Assembly: GCA_964561095.1 (NCBI GenBank)
Contig: CAZLNV010000041.1
Coordinates: 1-5,203 of the forward strand
Length of the DNA stretch: 5,203 nt
DNA from: CAZLNV01 sp964561095
GTDB lineage: Bacteria; Bacillota_I; Bacilli_A; RF39; UBA660
Direction: 5' to 3'
A model generated the notes under the pieces. That model was not told where the DNA came from and did no database searches. It worked only from the letters and a program-made list of their open reading frames with translations. Below are positions 1-5,045 of this stretch, in pieces (the first letter of the stretch is position 1; each line of letters starts with the position of its first letter). Made by a program: the position numbers and the translations under genes.

Positions 1-135
1 TGGGTATTATTAACTTTAACAGAAAGAATGACAAGGGAAGAAATTATTATTAAAAAAATAGAAAAATGGCTAAATAATTATCCAAGAGCAATGTTTGACT
101 ATAAAAGTTCAAACATGTTATTATTAAATATATAA
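1..135 (+). pseudogene. IS30-family transposase remnant, C-terminal part with internal deletion
   Basis: The reading frame is open from the left edge to a TAA at 133-135 (44 residues), so its start lies outside the window. Residues 2-17 (VLLTLTERMTREEIII) resemble the stretch just after the first catalytic Asp in IS30-family DDE transposases. Residues 20-42 (IEKWLNNYPRAMFDYKSS and following) resemble the extreme C-terminus of the same family, where an 'IEDWMNNYPRK..KS' type motif is typical. In intact members roughly 100 residues separate these blocks, including the second Asp (DNG) and the Glu of the catalytic triad. Here they are joined in frame, at about positions 49-63, so the protein should be catalytically dead. 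The family assignment rests on motif memory, not a search. A different short hypothetical protein is possible but less likely. Confidence 0.68.
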
Positions 136-185
136 AAAAGTACATTGTTAGGCAATAAAATGTGCGGACACTTAATATTTCCATT

Positions 186-201
186 TATAAAAATTTTTAT
201 A
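186..201. repeat. 16-bp perfect A/T palindrome upstream of the hexosaminidase promoter
   Basis: TATAAAAATTTTTATA is a perfect inverted repeat ending 12 bp before the -35 box of the promoter at 214-243. An A5T5 tract here could act as a bent or UP-like element for RNA polymerase, or as an operator half-site pair for a regulator. It could equally be part of the right end of the decayed IS element. No T-run follows it, so it is not a convincing terminator for the transposase remnant. Confidence 0.4.
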
Positions 202-213
202 GTTTCTAATAAA

Positions 214-243
214 TTGACTTTGCAATAGAAATATTTATATAAT
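214..243 (+). promoter_or_regulatory. Sigma-A-type promoter of the GH20 gene
   Basis: The -35 box TTGACT (214-219) and a consensus -10 box TATAAT (238-243) are separated by 18 bp. Transcription would begin near 250, giving a leader of under 20 nt that contains the AGAAGG ribosome binding site at 256-261. With so short a leader there is no room for a riboswitch or attenuator, so any regulation would act at the DNA level, for example through the palindrome at 186-201. Confidence 0.72.
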
Positions 244-266
244 ATATGTCATAAAAGAAGGTTTAA

Positions 267-1739
267 ATGATTTTAAAAGTTAATGAAAATATTAAATATA
301 AGGAAGGGTCATCTTTGTTTGATGGTTTTTGCCGTATAAATAATAATTCACTATTAAATATCCAATATATTTATAATGCATTACCATTTAAAAGTAACGG
401 CACACATACTCTTAATATTAACTATGCGCCTCTAAATAATTTTCAAGTTTTAATAGATAAAAAGTCAATAACTATTAATGGGAAAGATGACAAAGATATA
501 GTCCTTGGTATATGCTACTTAAACTCAACTATTTCTTCAAATACTGTAGTAAGAAATCAAATCTTAACGGATAATCCAAAATATTTACATCGTGAATTTT
601 CTTTAGACGTTGCAAGAAACTATTTTGGTGTAGAAGAGATTAAAAAAATAATAGATGAGTTAGCGTGTAATAGAATAAATTATTTACATTTGCATCTTTC
701 TGACGATCAGAATTTTGCAATTGAATCCAATTTATATCCTCTGCTTAATACAAAAAAACAATATACTAAAAAAGAAATTGGCGATTTAGTAAATTATGCT
801 TTTGAAAGAGGAATTGAAACAATTCCTGAAATAGATATTCCAGGACATATGACACACATATTAGAAGCTTATCCACATTTGGGATGTAAAACCAGTATAA
901 AAAGTAACGTAATGTGTTTAAAAAAAGACAACTTATCATTTATATATTCATTGATAGATGAAATAAGTGAATTATTTCCTGGTAAGTATTTTCATTTTGG
1001 ATGTGACGAATTAGACCTTAAAAATAATAAAAAATGTAATAATTGCTACAGGGCAAATAAAAAGGCTATAGAAGAATTTATTAATTCAGTGGCTTTATAT
1101 ATTTTGAATATCGGTAAAGCTCCAATAGTTTGGAATGATGCTTTACAATATGGAAGACTAGATGAAGAAATAATAGTTCAAAAATGGATAAATTATCATA
1201 AAGATAAGTGGTGTATGGAAGAGTATGACAAAGGAAGAAAATTTATTATAGGAAGTACCCTAAACACCTATTTTGATTATCCGTATAGTATAATACCTCT
1301 TTATAAAACTTATGAATATATTCCGGAGATACAAGGAAAAGAGGTAAAAAATATTTTGGGAATTTCTTCTCACGTTTGGTGTGAACACATAAAAAATGAA
1401 GAAAGACTAGAAATCCAAATATTTCCTAGAATTCAAGCATTTGGGGAAACGGCTTGGGCAAGCAAATTAGATTATAAAGATTTTTTAAATAGATTATCAA
1501 AAGAATTAAAAAGTTTAAAAAAAAGAGAAGTGTATTTTACTGATTTAGATGAAGTGGATAAAGTAGATTATAAAGAAATAGTAAACTTTCTTTTTGCAAA
1601 AACAAATATGGTCATGTATTCAAAACCCGATTATTTAGAAGTTTTATATTTAACATTAAATTTACTTTCCAATACTCAAAACAATAAAGAAATTGCTAGA
1701 GATGTACTAAGCATAATAAAGAAAAAACTATTAAAATAG
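267..1739 (+). CDS. Cytoplasmic GH20 beta-N-acetylhexosaminidase
   Basis: This 490-residue glycoside hydrolase family 20 enzyme is predicted to remove terminal beta-linked GlcNAc or GalNAc from oligosaccharides by substrate-assisted catalysis. Residues 1-100 look like a divergent GH20b N-terminal domain; the TIM barrel spans about 105-410, followed by a short helical tail. The active-site set is intact: Arg109 in LHREFSLD, the HLHLSDDQ strand (141-148), EIDIPGH (188-194, Asp190 and His194), the catalytic Asp247-Glu248 pair in FHFGCDE, Trp289, Trp307, Tyr335/Asp337 in TYFDYP, and Trp371/Glu373. A Cys-x-x-Cys at 257-260 follows the catalytic pair. There is no signal peptide, membrane segment or anchor, and the protein has many cysteines, so it probably acts in the cytoplasm on imported sugars. 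The start ATG lies 5 nt after AGAAGG. No transporter or amino-sugar genes are visible nearby. The exact substrate cannot be read from sequence. Confidence 0.9.
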   Translation: MILKVNENIKYKEGSSLFDGFCRINNNSLLNIQYIYNALPFKSNGTHTLNINYAPLNNFQVLIDKKSITINGKDDKDIVLGICYLNSTISSNTVVRNQILTDNPKYLHREFSLDVARNYFGVEEIKKIIDELACNRINYLHLHLSDDQNFAIESNLYPLLNTKKQYTKKEIGDLVNYAFERGIETIPEIDIPGHMTHILEAYPHLGCKTSIKSNVMCLKKDNLSFIYSLIDEISELFPGKYFHFGCDELDLKNNKKCNNCYRANKKAIEEFINSVALYILNIGKAPIVWNDALQYGRLDEEIIVQKWINYHKDKWCMEEYDKGRKFIIGSTLNTYFDYPYSIIPLYKTYEYIPEIQGKEVKNILGISSHVWCEHIKNEERLEIQIFPRIQAFGETAWASKLDYKDFLNRLSKELKSLKKREVYFTDLDEVDKVDYKEIVNFLFAKTNMVMYSKPDYLEVLYLTLNLLSNTQNNKEIARDVLSIIKKKLLK

Positions 1740-1769
1740 AAAAGTTAAGAAAATTCTTGACTTTTTTTT
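1740..1769 (+). terminator. Rho-independent terminator of the GH20 gene (overlaps next promoter)
   Basis: Directly after the TAG stop, AAAAGTTAAGA (1740-1750) can pair with TCTTGACTTTT (1755-1765). This gives 11 pairs with one G-U wobble (T1746-G1759) around a 4-nt AAAT loop. The T run continues to 1769. The stem is A/U-rich with only two G-C pairs, so efficiency may be modest, but position, shape and T tract fit an intrinsic terminator. The 3' arm includes the -35 hexamer of the str promoter. Confidence 0.55.
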
Positions 1770-1785
1770 CATATAATAGTATGAT
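1757..1785 (+). promoter_or_regulatory. str operon promoter upstream of rpsL
   Basis: TTGACT (1757-1762) and TATGAT (1780-1785) are spaced 17 bp apart, with transcription expected near 1792 and a leader of about 80 nt before rpsL. A perfect TATAAT at 1772-1777 lies within the spacer, only 9 bp from this -35 box, so it is too close to pair with it. The same TTGACT hexamer is used by the GH20 promoter. This is probably the main promoter for rpsL-rpsG-fusA-tuf. Confidence 0.72.
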
Positions 1786-1796
1786 TGTATAAGTTT

Positions 1797-1853
1797 GGTT
1801 CTTACATGAGAACTTAATAAAAATAGAAATTATGATACACCTGGAAGTGTGTA
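1797..1853 (+). promoter_or_regulatory. Structured rpsL 5' leader with two small hairpins
   Basis: Hairpin A pairs GGTTCT (1797-1802) with AGAACT (1809-1814), including one G-U pair, around a 6-nt loop. An alternative pairing of AAGTT (1791-1795) with AACTT (1811-1815) competes with it. Hairpin B pairs TACAC (1836-1840) with GTGTA (1849-1853) around CTGGAAGT and ends 5 nt before the AAAGGAG ribosome binding site at 1859-1865. Neither is followed by a T run. The arrangement fits a translational control or RNA-stability leader for a ribosomal protein operon, but I cannot assign it to a named leader family. The stems are short enough that chance is a real alternative. Confidence 0.4.
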
Positions 1854-1871
1854 ATAAGAAAGGAGAGTTTT

Positions 1872-2282
1872 ATGCCTACAATTCAACAATTAATTAGAAA
1901 AAGTAGAGGTCAAAAAGTTAAGAAAAGCAAAAGCCCAATTTTAGGATATGGATTTAATGCCAAAGATAGAGAGAGATCTTTGTATGATTCCCCACAAAAA
2001 CGTGGAGTTTGTACTCGTGTTGGTACAAAAGCACCTAAGAAGCCTAACTCAGCTTTACGTAAATATGCTCGTGTTAGATTAAGCAATGGAAGTGAAGTTA
2101 CTTGCTATATACCTGGTGAAGGACATAACTTACAAGAACACAGTGTTGTTTTAATTAGAGGTGGACGTGTTAAAGACCTTATTGGTGTTCGTTATCATAT
2201 CGTTCGTGGTACTTTAGATACTGCTGGTGTTGATAAGAGAAGACAAGGTAGAAGCAAATACGGAGCTAAAAGACCTAAATAG
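1872..2282 (+). CDS. rpsL: 30S ribosomal protein S12
   Basis: S12 sits at the decoding centre of the 30S subunit and controls accuracy of tRNA selection; mutations in it give streptomycin resistance or dependence. The 136-residue protein is full length for Firmicutes, which have an insertion of about 13 residues (around 21-40) relative to the 124-residue E. coli protein. Core motifs are present: PQKRGVCTRV (41-50), PKKPNSALRK (55-64), GEGHNLQEHS and IRGGRVKDL. Lys56, Lys101 and Asp102 match the streptomycin-sensitive E. coli residues Lys43, Lys88 and Asp89. Two differences stand out: Ile104 replaces the highly conserved Pro91 (codon ATT at 2181-2183), and Lys53-Ala54 stands where Thr-Thr is usual. 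AAAGGAG lies 6 nt before the ATG. It is the first gene of the str operon here. Confidence 0.98.
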   Translation: MPTIQQLIRKSRGQKVKKSKSPILGYGFNAKDRERSLYDSPQKRGVCTRVGTKAPKKPNSALRKYARVRLSNGSEVTCYIPGEGHNLQEHSVVLIRGGRVKDLIGVRYHIVRGTLDTAGVDKRRQGRSKYGAKRPK

Positions 2283-2285
2283 TAA

Positions 2286-2310
2286 AATAAGAATATAGGT
2301 CATACTTATT
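2286..2310 (+). other. Small A/U-rich hairpin just after rpsL
   Basis: AATAAG (2286-2291) pairs with CTTATT (2305-2310), extended inward by two A-T pairs after an A-A mismatch, leaving a 7-nt loop. It begins 3 nt after the rpsL stop. There is no T run after it, so it is not a terminator; it could serve as an RNA-processing or stability element. It is weak and might be incidental in such AT-rich sequence. Confidence 0.25.
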
Positions 2311-2322
2311 GATGAATTAAAC

Positions 2323-2357
2323 ACAAAACTTTTATTAATTTATAATGAAGATTTTGT
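2323..2357 (+). promoter_or_regulatory. Long imperfect hairpin between rpsL and rpsG, candidate regulatory RNA element
   Basis: ACAAAA (2323-2328) pairs with TTTTGT (2352-2357). After a bulged A2351, CTT (2329-2331) pairs with AAG (2348-2350). Then comes a possible T2332-G2347 wobble and a bulged T2333. Finally ATTA (2334-2337) pairs with TAAT (2343-2346) around a 5-nt loop. That is 13 Watson-Crick pairs plus one wobble in 35 nt. In E. coli the rpsL-rpsG spacer is where S7 binds to repress its own operon, so the location is suggestive. No sequence match to that site is claimed. A TATAAT at 2341-2346 lies inside the structure but has only a poor -35 partner. Confidence 0.4.
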
Positions 2358-2405
2358 AAGAAATATAAATCAATTAAAAAATAATTATATGAAAGGAGAA
2401 TATTT

Positions 2406-2873
2406 ATGCGTAAAAGAGCCGCAGAAAAAAGAGAAGTTTTATCAGATCCTATTTATAAGTCAAAAATGGTTACTAAGTTAATTAATAGTATTATGATTGG
2501 TGGTAAAAAAGGAACTGCACAAACTATATTATATGATGCGTTTGATATTGTTAAAAAGAAAACCGGAGAAGATCCAATGAATGTTTTTGAAAAAGCATTT
2601 GATAATATTAAACCAGCATTAGAAATCAGATCTAGACGTGTAGGAGGAAGTAACTATCAAGTACCTACAGAAGTTAGACCCGATAGAAGTCAAGCTTTAG
2701 CATTTCGTTGGTTAGTTCAATATGCTAAAAGTAGAAACGGAAAAGGAATGGCAGAAAATTTGGCTGCTGAAATAATAGATGCCTCAAATGGTGTAGGTGG
2801 AGCATGTAAAAAGAGAGAAGATACACACAAGATGGCAGAAGCAAACAAGGCTTATGCACATTATAGATGGTAA
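2406..2873 (+). CDS. rpsG: 30S ribosomal protein S7
   Basis: S7 is a primary 16S rRNA-binding protein that nucleates assembly of the 30S head and lines the E site and mRNA exit. The 155-residue product has the normal bacterial length of about 156. Family motifs are clear: DPIYKSKMVTKLINSIM near the N-terminus, RSRRVGGSNYQVPTEVRPDR in the centre (about 76-95, the RNA-binding beta-ribbon region), ALAFRWLV (about 97-104), and the C-terminal KKREDTHKMAEANKAYAHYRW. The start is fixed by AAAGGAG at 2392-2398, 7 nt upstream. The 123-bp gap from rpsL holds a candidate regulatory hairpin, while only 14 bp separate it from fusA, so translation of the two is probably linked. In some bacteria S7 is the repressor of this operon; whether it is here is unknown. 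Confidence 0.98.
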   Translation: MRKRAAEKREVLSDPIYKSKMVTKLINSIMIGGKKGTAQTILYDAFDIVKKKTGEDPMNVFEKAFDNIKPALEIRSRRVGGSNYQVPTEVRPDRSQALAFRWLVQYAKSRNGKGMAENLAAEIIDASNGVGGACKKREDTHKMAEANKAYAHYRW

Positions 2874-2887
2874 GGAAGGAGTAATAT

Positions 2888-4960
2888 ATGGCGCGTGACG
2901 TATCACTAGATAAATTACGTAATATTGGTATTATGGCTCATATTGATGCTGGTAAAACCACTTTTACGGAACGTGTTTTATTCCATACAGGTAAGACTCA
3001 TAAAATTGGAGAAACTCATGATGGAGAATCTCAAATGGACTGGATGGAACAAGAAAAAGAAAGAGGTATAACTATCACAAGTGCTGCAACTACTGCACAT
3101 TGGAAAGGTTATAGATTAAATATTATAGATACACCAGGGCACGTAGACTTCACTATTGAAGTTGAAAGAAGTTTAAAGGTTCTTGATGGAGCAATTGCTT
3201 TAATTGATGCTCAAGCAGGTGTAGAAACTCAAACTGAACAAGTTTGGAGACAAGCTGATGAATACAAAGTACCTAGAATGATATTTGCAAACAAAATGGA
3301 TAAAACTGGAGCAGATTTTCCAATGAGTTTGAATAGTATTAAAGATAGATTATCTGAATCAAGTGCTCCTATTGAATGGCCAATTGGCGATGGAGATACA
3401 TTTAAAGGTATTGTAGATTTAGTTACAATGAAAGCTTATGAATATGATGGAGAGCAACATGAAGAGGCAAAAGAAATTGAAATTCCAGAAGATTTAAAAG
3501 CAATTTGTGAAGAAAAAAGAAATGAATTAATTGAAACAGTTGCTATGTTTGATGATACTTTAATGGAAAATTATTTAGAAGGTAAAGAATTATCGATTGA
3601 AGCAATTAAAAAAGCAATTAGAACTGGTGTTCTAAAAGTGGAATTTTTCCCAGTGATGTGTGGAACGGCTTTAGGAAACATGGGGGTTAAATTAGCACTT
3701 GATGCTGTCTTAGATTATTTGCCTGCTCCAACAGATATTCCACCAGTAAAGGGAATCGACATGAGGGATAATCCTATTGAAAGAAAAGCATCTGATTCTG
3801 AACCATTCTCAGCTTTAGCATTTAAAGTTATGAATGATCCATTTGTTGGAAATTTAACATTCTTTAGAGTTTATTCTGGAGTACTTAAAAGTGGAAGTTA
3901 TATAATGAATTCTACTCGCGGAGAGAAAGAAAGAGTTGGAAGGATACTTCAAATGCATGCAAATCAAAGGCAAGAAATTACAGAAGTTTATGCAGGAGAA
4001 ATTGCTGCAGCAGTTGGATTTAAGGAAACTACTACAGGAGATACACTTTGTGCTGAAAATAGCCAAGTTATTCTTGAAAAAATGGTATTTCCAGAACCTG
4101 TTATTCAGCTTGCTATTGAACCAAAAAGTAAGAATGACCAAGAAAAAATGGGCGTAGCTTTACAAAAGTTGGCTAAAGAAGACCCATCATTTAGGGCATC
4201 AACTGATCATGAAACAGGTCAAACTATTATAGCTGGTATGGGAGAATTACATTTAGATGTATTAGTTGATAGAATGAGAAGAGAATTTGGAGTAGAAGCA
4301 AATGTAGGTAAACCACAAGTTGCATATCGCGAAACAATAAAGGGTACTGCTGAATGTGAAGGTAAATATATTAAACAATCAGGTGGACGTGGACAATATG
4401 GACATGTTTGGGTTAAATTTGAACCTAATAAAGAAAAAGGGTATGAGTTTGTTGATGGTATTGTTGGTGGAGTTGTTCCAAGAGAATATATTCCAGTTGT
4501 AGACAAAGGACTTCAAGAAGCACTTGCTGGTGGAGTATTAGCTGGATATCCTATGGTAGATGTAAAATGTACATTATTTGATGGAAGTTACCATGATGTT
4601 GACTCATCAGAAATGGCATTTAAAATTGCCGCTTCTATGGCTTTAAAAGAAGCAAAAAATAAATGTAATCCTACAATACTTGAACCAATTATGAAAGTTG
4701 ATGTAGTTGTTCCAGAAGAATTTATGGGAACAGTTATGGGAGACTTGACAAGTAGAAGAGGTAAACCACTTGGCAATGAATCAAGAGGTAAAAGTTTGTG
4801 TATTAGTGCGATGGTACCATTATCTGAAATGTTCGGATATACTACATCTTTAAGAAGTAATACACAAGGACGTGGAACTTCTCAAATGTTCTTTGATCAT
4901 TATGAAGAAGTACCTAAAAATATTGAATTAGAGATTATTAAAAGAAATAGTGTAGCTTAA
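2888..4960 (+). CDS. fusA: Elongation factor G (translocase GTPase)
   Basis: EF-G drives GTP-dependent translocation of tRNA and mRNA through the ribosome and, with ribosome recycling factor, helps split spent ribosomes. The 690 residues match the usual full length (about 690-700). The G domain shows G1 AHIDAGKT (17-24), the switch I/G2 region RGITITSAA (59-67), G3 DTPGH (81-85, with the GTPase-activating His85), G4 NKMD (135-138) and a G5 that reads GTA (259-261) where GSA is usual. Domains II and III follow (about 285-475, including GMGELHLDV), then domain IV with the SGGRGQYG strand (498-505) and VVPREYIPVVDKGLQEA, and domain V ending in the conserved FDHYEEVP segment. AAGGAG sits 6 nt before the ATG, overlapping the rpsG tail region. 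It appears intact, with no frameshift. Fusidic acid response cannot be predicted here. Confidence 0.98.
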   Translation: MARDVSLDKLRNIGIMAHIDAGKTTFTERVLFHTGKTHKIGETHDGESQMDWMEQEKERGITITSAATTAHWKGYRLNIIDTPGHVDFTIEVERSLKVLDGAIALIDAQAGVETQTEQVWRQADEYKVPRMIFANKMDKTGADFPMSLNSIKDRLSESSAPIEWPIGDGDTFKGIVDLVTMKAYEYDGEQHEEAKEIEIPEDLKAICEEKRNELIETVAMFDDTLMENYLEGKELSIEAIKKAIRTGVLKVEFFPVMCGTALGNMGVKLALDAVLDYLPAPTDIPPVKGIDMRDNPIERKASDSEPFSALAFKVMNDPFVGNLTFFRVYSGVLKSGSYIMNSTRGEKERVGRILQMHANQRQEITEVYAGEIAAAVGFKETTTGDTLCAENSQVILEKMVFPEPVIQLAIEPKSKNDQEKMGVALQKLAKEDPSFRASTDHETGQTIIAGMGELHLDVLVDRMRREFGVEANVGKPQVAYRETIKGTAECEGKYIKQSGGRGQYGHVWVKFEPNKEKGYEFVDGIVGGVVPREYIPVVDKGLQEALAGGVLAGYPMVDVKCTLFDGSYHDVDSSEMAFKIAASMALKEAKNKCNPTILEPIMKVDVVVPEEFMGTVMGDLTSRRGKPLGNESRGKSLCISAMVPLSEMFGYTTSLRSNTQGRGTSQMFFDHYEEVPKNIELEIIKRNSVA

Positions 4961-4978
4961 TTAAGCTTAAAAAAACAA

Positions 4979-5005
4979 TAATACTTGAAAAAAAGTAAAG
5001 TATTA
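4979..5005 (+). other. Inverted repeat in the fusA-tuf spacer
   Basis: TAATACTT (4979-4986) and AAGTATTA (4998-5005) are exact 8-bp inverted repeats around an 11-nt A-rich loop. No T run follows, so this is not a good intrinsic terminator. It overlaps the -35 hexamer of the candidate tuf promoter. It may be an mRNA-stability or processing hairpin separating fusA from the tuf message, or an operator. Confidence is limited by base composition. Confidence 0.33.
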
Positions 5006-5013
5006 GATAAAAT
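4985..5013 (+). promoter_or_regulatory. Candidate internal promoter for tuf
   Basis: TTGAAA (4985-4990) and TAAAAT (5008-5013) each match five of six consensus bases and are spaced exactly 17 bp. Transcription would start near 5020, just before the AGGAGG ribosome binding site at 5031-5036. EF-Tu is needed in excess over the other str products, and separate tuf promoters are known in other bacteria. A dedicated promoter is therefore plausible, but spurious matches are common in AT-rich DNA. Confidence 0.45.
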
Positions 5014-5045
5014 AATATTTGTAAAGAAAGAGGAGGAAAAATATT

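Noticed and set aside
1772..1777. Perfect TATAAT as the -10 box of the rpsL promoter
   Set aside because: Only 9 bp separate it from TTGACT, too short for sigma-A; TATGAT at 1780-1785 gives a 17-bp spacer. It may still be a minor alternative with another -35.
1806..1817. Tiny leader frame ATG-AGA-ACT-TAA upstream of rpsL
   Set aside because: Three codons with no ribosome binding site, lying within the hairpin loop and arm; no leader-peptide logic.
2317..2346. Promoter before rpsG (TTAAAC, 18 bp, TATAAT)
   Set aside because: The -35 matches only three of six bases; the -10 match is better explained by AT-rich sequence within the hairpin.
3854..4141. Minus-strand open frame of 95 codons inside fusA
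   Set aside because: It lies wholly within a convincing EF-G gene, has no recognisable domain and no ribosome binding site of note; it is a shadow of the coding strand.
3936..4157. Plus-strand 73-codon frame inside fusA
   Set aside because: Out-of-frame shadow of EF-G with low-complexity Lys/Leu/Gln composition.
4219..4776. Two minus-strand frames (4219-4506 and 4588-4776) inside the fusA domain IV/V coding region
   Set aside because: Both are antiparallel shadows of conserved EF-G coding sequence, rich in Ser/Thr/Pro as expected from reversed codons.
267..4960. UGA recoded as tryptophan (Mollicute-type code), prompted by the AT-richness
   Set aside because: All complete proteins read through without internal TGA codons and use TGG for Trp, so the standard bacterial code suffices.
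4954..4967. Palindrome AGCTTAATTAAGCT spanning the fusA stop as a terminator
   Set aside because: The stem would be only 5 bp and is followed by A residues rather than T, so it cannot act as an intrinsic terminator of fusA.
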